64,000 nt of DNA from Argopecten irradians. Taxonomy: Eukaryota; Mollusca; Bivalvia; Pectinida; Pectinidae. The notes beneath the pieces were generated by a model, which did no database searches, was not told the origin of the DNA, and worked only from the letters and a program-made list of their open reading frames with translations. Positions 23,971 through 35,200 of the stretch are shown in pieces. Position 1 is the stretch's first letter, and every line of letters starts with the position of its first letter. The position numbers were made by a program, and so were the translations under genes. The stretch covers positions 33,908,980-33,972,979 of the forward strand of contig NC_091144.1 in the NCBI RefSeq assembly GCF_041381155.1, given 5' to 3'.

Positions 23971-24530
23971 ACAGGTGAATCTAATACCAGTGTAACAACC
24001 CTTTCGAAGTGAAGCGTGCTTGATTTTAAATTCAGCAGTAATTATAACCTAGTGACAGATAATATGGAATTCTCAATATTACGTAGTAATGTAATATATC
24101 AAAACTGGTTGAGTTTTTAATTGCATGAACTTAACAATGTTACTTTAGGTTTGAGTAGGATTATACAATCGTATTACGTAAGAATCAAATTTGTTTTTAC
24201 TTCACAGAAGATACGATTATATCAAACGATAACCTCGTCATTTAGGTCATTAATCACATCTAATTATATCAACATTACCTTTTGTTTGACTTCTGTTGGG
24301 TAATACTTTCAATATTTTTGTCCCTGGGGATGATCTCTGTTGTTGGTATATCCTAGTAGATATAGCCTCTCAAACCTAGTGTCTCTACTTCACTATGCTC
24401 TGTTTATCATACCGTGCCGTAGTGTAAGCTGATGATAGAGTCTATAACTATAGACAAGACGAACGACAACTCCTCCTTAATCAATTTCCTCATGTGTAAC
24501 TATTACATACATAATGTTACCCGTAAGATT
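23971..24530. repeat. Duplicated segment, copy 2
   Basis: This is the counterpart of 18713-20345 without the modular repeat: the sequence runs straight from GTAATGTAATATAT into CAAAACTGGTTGAG at about 24100, i.e. the empty insertion site. It continues directly into the 80-bp satellite array. Confidence 0.75.
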
Positions 24531-26745
24531 GGTAATATTAGTGTGGAAAATGTCAACTGTTACACACTGGGCCCTATATACAGTCACTCCCATTCATACT
24601 ATTTACATGGTAATATTAGTGTGAAATGTACAAACTGTACACTCACGGGGCCCTATTTCCAGTCCACTCCATTCATTTATATTTAACTTTGGTTAATAAT
24701 TAGTGGGGATAATGTTACACCTGTTTCTCTCAACTGGGACCCTATATACAGTCATTCCATTCATTTACTATTTCACATTTGTAATGGTTAGTGTGATACC
24801 ATGAAACAACCTGTACACTCTAGGGTCCACTCTATACAGCTCCACTCCAATTCATACTCACTATACATTGGTTAATGATAGTTGTGCATAATGCACAACT
24901 GATACACTCACCGGGCCCTATAAACAGTCACTCCAGTTCATTACTATTACATTGGTTAATGTTAGTGTGATAATGTACAACGTACACTCACCAGGCCCCT
25001 ATATACAGTCACTCCATTCATACTATTTAGCATTGGTTACACTTCACCGAGCCCCTATATACAGTCACTCCATTCTACTATTTACATTGGTAATTATTTA
25101 GTGTGTTAATTGTACAACTGTACACTCAATGGGACCCCTATATACAGTCACTCCAGTCATTACTATTTACTTTGGTTATATTAGTGTGATAATTGCACAA
25201 CTGTGTACACTCACCGCGCGCCCTACTTAAACCAGTTCACTCCATTCATACTAGTTACATTGGTAAATATTAGTGTGATAATGTACAAACAGTACACTCA
25301 CCAGGCCCCTTTTTACAGTCCACTCAATTCCATACTATTTACATTGGTATACTGTTAGTGTGATAATGTACAACTGTACTCTCCACAGGCGGACTTTTTC
25401 CTGTCACTCCAATCTTACTTTTTACATTGGTTCATGTTAGTGTGATAATGCACTACTGTACACTCTCTGGGCCCCTATATACAGTCACACCCATTCATAC
25501 TATTACATTGGTCATGTCTCGTGTTCTTAATGTGACATCAGAACACTCACCAGGCCCCTATATACTGTCACTCCATTCATGCTAATTTACTTTGGTAATG
25601 TTAGTGTGATAACTGTTTAAACTGTACACACCAACGGGCCCATATATACAGTCACTTCTCATTCATACAATGTTACATGGTAATGGTTAGTGTGATACAT
25701 GTACAACTCTACACTCACCAGCCCCCTATACACAGTCATACTCCATTCAATACTATTTACATTGTTAATTCATTAGTTTGGATTAATGTACATATTGTAC
25801 ACTTCCCGGGCCCCCTATATACAGTCACTTCCATTCATACTTTTTAACATTGGTAATGGTTAGTGTGATAATGCACAAACTGTTACAACTCACCGGGCCA
25901 CTATTAAACACGTCACTCCATTCATACTATTTTCTCTTGGTAATGTTTAGTGTGAAAAATGAACAGCTAGTACATCCACCGGGCCCATATATACAGTCCA
26001 CTCCATTCATCCTATTTACATTGATAATATCTCCGTTTGATATTGTACTACTGTATAACTCACCAGACGACTATATACAGTCACTCCATTCATTCCTTTT
26101 TACATTGGTCTAATGTCTTAGTGTGATAATGTACAACTGTACACTCATCGGGCCCCTATATACAGTCACTCCATTCATACTATTTACATTGGTAATGTTA
26201 GTGTGATAATGTACAACTGTACACTCACCGGGCCCCTATATACAGTCACTCCATTCATACTATTTACATTGGTAATGTTAGTGTGATAATGTACAACTGT
26301 ACACTCACCGGGCCCCTCATGTACAGTCACTCCATTCATACTATTTACATTGATAATGTCAGTATGATTATGTACAACTGTACACTCCCCCCCCCCCCCA
26401 CCGGTACTCCTATATACAGTCACTCCATTCATTACTATTTAACTAGGTAATGTTAGTGTGATAATGTACAGCTGTAGTCACACGGACCCCTATATACAGT
26501 CACTCCATTCATACTATTTACATTGATAATATTAGTGTGATAATGTACAAACTGTACACTCACAGGCCCCTATATACAGTCACTCCATTCATACTAATTA
26601 CATTGGTAATAATGTCAGTGTGATAATGTACAAGCTGTACACTCACTGGGCCCCTATAGTACAGTCACTCCATTCATTTACTATTCTACATTGGTAATGT
26701 CAAGTTTGATTAATAATACAACTCACGGACCCCTACTCGTACATT
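24530..26745. repeat. 80-bp satellite array, about 28 copies
   Basis: The unit is 80 bp and contains GTTAGTGTGATAATGTACAA, CTGTACACTCACCGGGCCCC, TATATACAGTCACTCC and ATTCATACTATTTACATTGG. Copies between about 26110 and 26340 are almost identical, while those from 24560 to 26050 differ mainly by one-base insertions and deletions. TGTACA occurs twice around AC inside the unit, forming a small hairpin. Short open frames here are repeat translations. Confidence 0.9.
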
Positions 26746-27500
26746 GTACATAACGGGCAAAATACTTTGTATCTCTTATACATGCATTATATAACTTGCC
26801 TATATAATGTTATATATTCATTTCGTTGGTCCAAAAACAAACGAGAGATCAGCAGCACTCATGTATTACCTACTGTATACATAACAGATAAAGTATTTAC
26901 CCTGAAAAAAATATAAATTCAAATGAAAAGTGTTGGTCTGTATTATTTTACTTTTTCATAGGATGTCTAATTATCTCAAGCGAACAAGTAAAATAAAAGC
27001 ACATACCATCAATTAAATCAAAAGACTACCAGTAGATTTAATAGTAAGTTTTCAATTTCCACCACAATATAGTTATCGTAATAATTATTGTGTAGATTTA
27101 CGGGGGCAGCATAACTCTTGAATCCGGAGACTCGGTTTTTATTTTTATTCGAGTGACGCACTGGCTACCTTCCACACTTGCAGGAAACGGCTGCCGAGAG
27201 GGATTCCGATATTCTTATTCAACAAAATACCATTTCTTTCGTCCATTCTTTTCACAAAACATTAATCTGTAAGGGATATTTTTGTAATTGGGGATTGCCG
27301 TTAAGAAAAAAATCTCACTACAGGGCAATTCTTAATATAACGCTATATTTCTTCCGACGATCTTCTTCAGCAACCTGATGGTTTAGATGCCGCTTTATTT
27401 ACAATATTATGTGACTTTTTCAATCTCATTTTGTTACGATATATCGTTGAAATCTTCTCTTCCAGTAATCTATTTTTAATAATCTGGCGTTAAACATTCT
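26746..27500. other. Intergenic, no gene seen
   Basis: AT-rich; part may belong to the flank of the retroelement fossil that follows. No gene is supported. Confidence 0.4.
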
Positions 27501-27527
27501 TTGCTTATTCAGGAACGGCCTAGATAT

Positions 27528-29700
27528 TTATTTTTTCAATCCATGTTGGCATGTGCTCCCGCAACGGGACCCCGAAGTTGGTAAATGACATGTTTCTATG
27601 ATGGCAATAAAATAAATAAATATAACTGCACTATTTATTGAAAGACATCTGTTGAGATGAGCCCTTATTAATCCAGCAAGCGGCCATTTTGTTGTCATTA
27701 TAAATAATGACTCGCTTGTTTTTGAGATGTTCACCCAACGACAAATTCTGAGAAAGATTGCCACTAATTCCTTCACATTAATGTGTTGAGAAAACATCGC
27801 TTGTAAGTCCAAAGCCCAGTTGAAATAGAAATAGTCTCCATTGTAATACCCACCTGCACCTTCATTGCAAGCGTCTGTTTGTAGGGATGTCACAGGTTTA
27901 GGATCCAATATTAAACGATTGTCATTAAAGACATTGATGAATGAAATTCACCGTTTTAGGTCGTCGAAGAAATCTGGTGATAAGATTATTTTATGACGAC
28001 GGTCGATGGCAGATTCTTTTAGATTAATGATTCTACGGAGAAAAGTCCTGCCCTCACATATAACTTGCGAGGCCCGGCTAAGTTTATCACACAAGGTTTC
28101 TAATTGTGATTTACTGGCCCTTTTCTTAGTAGAGAATGACTGTTACAGTTGTTTAAATTCCTTCTCCTTCAATTCTGGAAGTTCAAGAGTCATATTATCA
28201 CTATCGAGGATGAAGCCTAGAAAATAGATAGGAACGTGAGGTGTCAGATACATTGTGTCTGAGAGACTGACCTTTGGGTCTGCTAGCATCATATATTAAA
28301 CGAATCATAGAGTCTGATTTTGGTATAGCACCGAGTGCGCTTACAATTTTTGGTTTCTTTTGGGTAACGACATAGTTACCGTGTTTAGGTTCGTGCATTA
28401 TTTGTTCTTCAACCAGGTTGGTATATCGTTTACAAGATGAATAGTTGTCAACTTCAATATCTGATAATGTGTCCACATCACAATTAACCATTTTAAAGCC
28501 ATATTTAACGCCCTCAAACAGGTATTCACGATCAAAATCATTTTATGTGCAAAAGCTTTTCCAAGCTACTATATTTGAAAGGCCCAAGACCCCCCTCCGA
28601 TTTATGACCCCCATAGCTTGGTAGAGGGGAGGGGCTAGCTGTACTTTGGTACTCCATGTTCATTAATTGTTTGTTGAACGGGGTGTTTTGTAGCCGGATG
28701 ATCTGCTGAATAACAGATCATACAGTTGTGGGCCGTTTTACATGCCCCCGAAGAACAGCTTTCGGAGTTGAAGCGACGGCAAATTAGACAGCAACTAGAT
28801 ATAGGAATGGACCTCTGCGTTTTCTCGACGTGAAACCTTGCTGATTGTTAGTGTTAGCATTGTCAGTTTGTAGCAGTTGCGTGGCCGCATTCATGTTTGG
28901 TATCAGTTGAAAATCCTGAATATTCGTCCGCGGTGAGGCCCATTTAAAACCTTCCTTTTTCTGCAACTCCCGGTACTCCTTGTCGTACATAAGTGCACTT
29001 CCTTAATCCTCTAACATACCGACTGAATAGTCTCAATGTGTTGCGCGCATATTTTACGTAAGCTTTCACACCTGCAAAATCAATCTCATGTTTACCATCG
29101 TATGTAGGATGCCTAACGAACCGTAGCCCCATTATTCTATTGTCAGGTTCTGAGTTTGTGTGGTTGGTTTTTTGTTTACCTTGAGGCCATCTTTTGTAAA
29201 CACGACCGATTCGTCCTTATTTAAACTGGGCTCCTCCCACAGATAATCAGTGATTTAAAATTTGTATGCTTTATGCTTGGACACATGATACTATCCGTTT
29301 TCTGGTTACCAAGAAGCTTAAACATCTGTCTGATAACACTCTGCTCATCCTCATCTTTTTTGCCCGACTCACCCGAAACAGTTACTTGCATTTGGTCATC
29401 GCGAGTGGGGCGAACTGACGGGGGCCTATAGAACTCGACAACATATTCCGTGTTTCAGCTATTTCGTTTAGCAGTTTCCGTTTCCTTTCCGCTAGCTTAA
29501 GCTCATTCAATTCTTTCTCTAATCTCAAAATGTCCTGTTCTTCAGGTTCGATGTCATGAAAATCGTCTGGCCATGCCTCACCAGTGGTTTGTTCATTTTT
29601 TTTTTTTTTTTTTTTATTTTTTTTTGCGTATTCGAAACGTCCCGCGTCTTCTCGTTGTTGTCGGATGAGGCCATCTCGTTGAAATGAAAGTTACTTAATT
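27528..29700 (-). mobile_element. DIRS-like retroelement fossil (or close LTR-kin)
   Basis: Reading on the minus strand, the parts appear in order: a gag-like region with a charged coiled coil (about 29.7 to 28.8 kb), reverse transcriptase segments (about 28.5 to 28.0 kb) and an RNase H-like domain of the type found in DIRS-like elements (about 27.9 to 27.5 kb). A poly(T) tract at 29597-29630 lies in the gag-like part. No recombinase or integrase region is seen beyond the RNase H. Terminal repeats were not established; a stretch at about 29.75-30.45 kb could hold one end and includes a TGGCGCCA motif near 29795. The element is broken, with probably more than five interruptions, and looks moderately old. 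Family call rests on the RT and RNase H fragments. Confidence 0.65.
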
Positions 29701-29759
29701 AACCAAACAGGTCGAAAACAGACTTCGGTTATCGGTTCTCTTTCGCAGCTCAATTAATC

Positions 29760-31215
29760 TTTTTTTGATCACGGAGCATTCTTGCTCCAAGCGGTGGCGC
29801 CAAAAGCACATGGTGCGGGAAGGGAGATCACTCTAACATCCCCGGGCAAAGCCAGCAAAAGGCCCCAGAGACCTGAAACCCCAGACACACACAAATCTAA
29901 ATTTGTTCCAAATTATCAGAATTTATCGTTATGGCCATAAAAAGGGAATACATACTGTTTGAAACAAACATAGAAACACACTCAACACTAGCGTAGCGGT
30001 CGTGTACCTGTGTGTTAAATACGTTTGGTATGGTAACTAAAGTTTTTGTTGCACGATGCACAGTATATAATCATACACTTTTTTCTGATGAACCGTGAGG
30101 AATAAAGTCTTGATTGTGTTTAATTAAAACGTGTAACAACACGGCTTTTTCTTGTATTCGATGTGATCAGTCAAGGATATACTAAGTTGATACAAGAACG
30201 CATGAAAACATATACCCTGGTCTTTCTTGTTGTAAGACTGTCCCCAGGTAGATAGACTACCCATTATGATATATCAGCTAGTATTCAAGTTCTTTATTAC
30301 TTAAAGCCATTTGGGTTTAAACATATATACAAAACATGTAATACATTTGTGACTTACTTCAAAATGAGGAGATGCCAGTGGTGACATTGCAGTAAAACGC
30401 CGAGGTATGAGTAAAAAAATTCACTCGGGATGACAAAATGTTGTAACAGCCCTCGGTAATCTCTGGGGGTTTACAGAATTATGTGATCCTCACGTAGAAT
30501 ATCCCTATCCTTCATATCCACTTATGAAAGGGTCTTTAATATTGTTTAAAGAAAAGGAGGGGTATCAGTTTGGGCCGTAAAATAAATATTTTGCATGAAG
30601 ATACATTAGGGTCAGCTGAATATTGTATACTATTCAGAATATCCGATTTTTTCTGGGCTCAAGGTAATGTCAGAGGTCTAAGGTAAAAGGGTGAAAATTC
30701 ACATTTTCATTGTTTGATTAATTAAATATTAGGACAGATATAATTACTTTCGCTATCAAAAACTGGAGCAGACGAATCAGTATTTTTCTCCGGTCACAAA
30801 TGTTACTTACTTTACACCATTACCACCATTGAATAGTTTGAGCTTCTTATTTTATTTTATATGAAAATATTAGAAATAATTAATTGCGTCCCGATGCATT
30901 CCATATAAATGGAACGAAGTCCATAACACTACTTGTAATGCGCCATCCCATACTGTTGTAATTCAGGCGGTGGACACACTTTGTGACTTTTATCTTTGAT
31001 AAGCTTTTATTTTCTTCTTAAAATAGTGTTAAAAACAGCACAAGGAACTTTAAACAAAAAATTGTCAAAAAGGGTAATTTGGCAAAAATGGTACATGTCG
31101 TTGCATTTTGTAGCTCTTATAAGGCTGATGAAAGGCTATTAGTCACATCATCATGTATATATATATGATATATCAAAACATTGAGGCCATATAATACACG
31201 ACTCGGTACATTCTT
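29760..31215. other. Intergenic, possible end region of the fossil element
   Basis: No gene is seen. The part up to about 30.45 kb may be terminal or untranslated sequence of the retroelement fossil; the rest is AT-rich and unassigned. Confidence 0.35.
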
Positions 31216-31218
31216 TAT

Positions 31219-31389
31219 TTGCATCTTACAGAGTTATCTTTCCTTGCGGGTAGGTATTGATTGTGACGTCATCTGTTTGCGAGCGTAACGTCATACTTTT
31301 CGGAGAAAACGACGTGAATAGCGCTCACAAAATAATGACGTAAAAATCTATACCTACCCGCAAGGGAGCTTACTCTGTAATATGCAAAG
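31219..31389. mobile_element. Palindromic MITE, 171 bp
   Basis: The ends are inverted: TTGCATCTTACAGAGTTATC then TTTCCTTGCGGGTAGGTAT on the left, and ATACCTACCCGCAAGGGAG then CTTACTCTGTAATATGCAA on the right. The interior carries GACGTCA and GCGTAACGTCATAC. Related copies lie at 3489-3587 and 5322-5480. Non-coding. Confidence 0.75.
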
Positions 31390-31437
31390 AAGACGGAATA
31401 GATAGTACATGTATACAGTATATCTCTAAAATACTTT

Positions 31438-31945
31438 GTTAGATTGCATTTATTGGAGATATAAATGCAATCGGATGGCAGATAAATAGAATAGCTATGA
31501 ATATTTATCTGCCACCCAGATTGCTTTATATCTCCAATTTTAATTTTTATATTTACATTTGATTTTCTAGTTCAAAGTAAATCATAATTTAAATGCAAGT
31601 GAACATTTGAATTTCCCGCTTCAACCATTTAACCTCAACAGCTAAGTTCAACATGATAAAAAATAGTCCCTATAAAAATTGAAAAGACAACAAAATTTCA
31701 ATGCTTTTTAATAGCTATTCAGTTTACTTTCAATTATCCAGACATTTTAAAGATTTTTTCATAACCAAAACTGGTTCATTCAACTACAATTCCAGAGCGG
31801 ACTAACATGGTATTAGTAAACAAGACTCACATCCATTTATGTAGATATTACTACACCAAGTCTAGGCTGCATTTATTGGCTCATAATGCAGATCACGATT
31901 TATCTTAGAGTAATAGGAGTCGCTGTGGCAAAATGTAAAATATAT
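31438..31945. repeat. Direct repeat downstream of THNSL2, copy 1
   Basis: About 500 bp that recurs in the same orientation at 32779-33380 (shared CTAGTTCAAAGTAAA, CATTTAACCTCAACAGC, AGTCCCTATAAAAATTGAAA, ATTACTACACCAAGTCT, GGCTCATAATGCAGATCACG). It opens with a damaged copy of the MITE that is complete at 32781-32974. It contains TTTATT at 31872, a possible minus-strand poly(A) signal for THNSL2. Confidence 0.75.
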
Positions 31946-32214
31946 ATGATTATTTACATATTTTCATATATTAGCGACATGTATAAAAACTCAAAAATGA
32001 GATATTTATAATAATGATCCAGTCGTACAGGCTAGTCATTTCACATGAAAACCTCCAAAAATGCAACAAAAGTAGTTTTTGTTTGAGTCCTTGAAGAGTT
32101 CAGAATACAAAAAATTATATATGTTAATAAATATTGTTTAAAAAGCGGCAAAAAGCGGCCCTTGGAACAATGTTGTTTTTTCGACATTTGAAATGTTAGT
32201 GTTGTCACCAAATG

Positions 32215-35200
32215 CTATTTCTGCTTCCTAGAAATCATTTCAATGGTCTCTCGTAACATTTCTTCCCAGTTATCTTCCTTTCCCATTTCCTGTGATCTCG
32301 TTTCTTTCTTTAAAAGGGAGGTAACTTCAGCGTGTTCAACAGGTATCAGTCCAGCAGACAGAACCGCTTCCTGGAATTTCTTTACCGAGGCCGTTGCAAT
32401 GATAACCCTTGGTGGTCGTCCGTCGGTATTTTCCTCGCTGAAAGAAAAATAAGAACAAAAATGTCACATTGGTAGCTTTTCTCAAATTGGTAGGTGAGAT
32501 TATTTATCAAATGCGTACAGAATAGACTCGACTGAATACATATATACTTTAGGAGTCAAACAAATAATACCTAAGGTGTTTTCCCGCAGAGTAAGGAAGA
32601 GACGTTACTATCGAATGAGTATGAGGCAAAGCCGTCATCTTTTTAGCCGTGTGTGCATAAGGTGTTGTCTTATGTTCAAGGCAGCCCTCTCTTTTATCGA
32701 GACACACTTAAAACAAACATGGTCACGTGGTATAGAAATAACAATAGAAATTACCAGAAGATACATTTAACAATTAAAGGATTGTTAGATTGCATTTATT
32801 GGAGATATAAATGCAATCTGGGTGGCAGATAAATGACGGGCACTATGAATATTTATCTGCCACAAAGACTGCAGGGCGCTATTCTATTTATCTGCCACAC
32901 AGATTGCATGGCGCTATTCTATTTATCTGCCACACAGATTGCATTTATATCTCCAATAAATGCAATCTAACAATTCTTAATTGTTATATTTACATTTTAC
33001 TTTCTAGTTCAAAGTAAAACATAATTTAGATGCGGGTGAAGATTTGAATTTCCCACTTCAGCCATTTAACCTCAACAGCCAAGTTCAATGTAATGAAATA
33101 TAGTCCCTATAAAAATTGAAAAGAAAACAAAATTTCAATGTTTTTCAATAGCTTTTCAGTTTACTTTCAGTTATCCAGACATTTAAAAGACATTTTAATA
33201 GTTTTATAACCAAACTGGTTCATTCAACTACAATGTCAATTTTCCCGGGCGGACTAACATTGTGTCAGTAAACAAGAATCACATCATCTATTTATGTAGA
33301 TATTACTACACCAAGTCTTGGCTGCATTTATTGGCTCATAATGCAGATCACGATTATCATTAGAGTAATGGGAGTCGCAAAATGTAAATATTAGAAAATA
33401 TATTCTACCACACTATGCACTAACTGTAATTTTCTGTATTTTAAACGTTATTTACTAGCTATACACTGCCATATAAACGTTCTGTTACACATGCATTTTT
33501 ACATCACTGAAAACAAATGACATTTTTGGAATTTTTGGAGGGCAGTGTACATTGTGATGGTGTCAATTCGTCAGTTCACAAACCGTGAAACTTGACCCAA
33601 ATACATACCGCGCTTGACATTACTGAAGTACATCTTGCACTTCTGTCTCTCCTTACACAAATGCACGACAGGGCTGGTGAGTTTGGGCTATAAGGTCATT
33701 GTATGTTATCCTGCTATATTGGATATTAGGCAACAGCTAAGTTTCAGGGGTCCAGCTTCATGAACATTCCTTAACATGAATTTCCCCATAGAAAAGCATT
33801 ACAAAAATTAAGAAAAAAATTAAGTTAATGAGTCTTCCTTAAAACCCGTAACGATTTCCTATGAAGAATTTTAAGTTAAGGAATGATCGCGAAACTGGGC
33901 CCAGAAACAGTGAACGATACTTTACAGATACACTGACCTTTCAAGACGTCGATGATGGTAAGCGACTCCTATGGCGGTGTGCGGACAAATGTGGTAATTA
34001 TCCTTCTCAAACGTACGGCGCATCGTTGTCCTCACAACATCGTCAGTGGCCACAAATGTATCGACGATGATTTCCTTTGTCTGTTACAAAACAACAAAGA
34101 ACAATGACGAAAACGACAAAGAACAGTGACGAAAACGACAAAGAACAGTGACGAAAACAACAAAGAAAGTGACGAAAAACAAAGAATTATGACGAAAACG
34201 ATAAAGAACAGTGACAAAGTTAACTTCAAAATATATTATCATTGAATACCATCATGTCTGTCAGAAACTCTCTGTGTATAGCTTAGATGTCAACTAGTAT
34301 TGATAGTCATTTAAATTTAATAAGGGGGGGGGGGGGGTAAAATTAAACTCTCTTATGCCAAATTGCACCAAAGTCTTAAAATATTATCGAAACAAGATCA
34401 TGACAATTCACGATAGGTTTTTCCGGGCATTCCTTCTTGTTGTGGTATACCAAACGGTTTTTTAGTTCATGAATTAGCAGATAAGTTGTTAATGAACTCG
34501 AAAGGACTTAATCTTGGAATAAGTAAAACGTTCAAGTTGGCTGAAAGCAGGATATCATCCATGAATAGTTTTTCGTGCGTTTCAACACCTAAATAACAAC
34601 ATTACATTAATATTTACTGCCAAAATTATTTGGAACAGAACCCATAATTGTAATTAGGAGTTGGAGAGACATTTTAATATGGATGTGCCATTACCACAAG
34701 GACTGCTACGTCAGCATATTACCTTTTCCCGGATGTCGTCCGGGACCTGAACCTTGCCTGTCTTTTCAAACTCGTCCATCAGCGCTTTGATGCGTGGTGC
34801 GTCCCCTCCTGTCATCATGTACCAAATTCTCTCCATATTGTATGGTATCTAGAAAATAAGTGATGATACCAGATAAGGAAGTCAATCAAGAAAATGTATT
34901 ATATCGACAATCATACAAATGTAATATATCTGACAATCATACAAATGTAATATATCTACAATCCTACAAATGTAATATGTCGACAATCATAAAAATGTAC
35001 TTTACAAAAGAAGCAATAGATACAATTTTATTTATCTTTTCAATCTAATATTTTTTTCCATTTCTTAGTCAAATTGATAGTATAATGAGCTTAAATCGAT
35101 AATTTCAAAAATATTCATACCCTTGTAAACAGGCAACGAAATATTGACGAACCGTCCAAATACATGTAGCTCATACATTTATACAATCCACTTGTTCATA

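Noticed and set aside
24432-26432. Frames within the 80-bp array (for example MNGVTVYRSTGGGG)
   Set aside because: Translations of satellite units.
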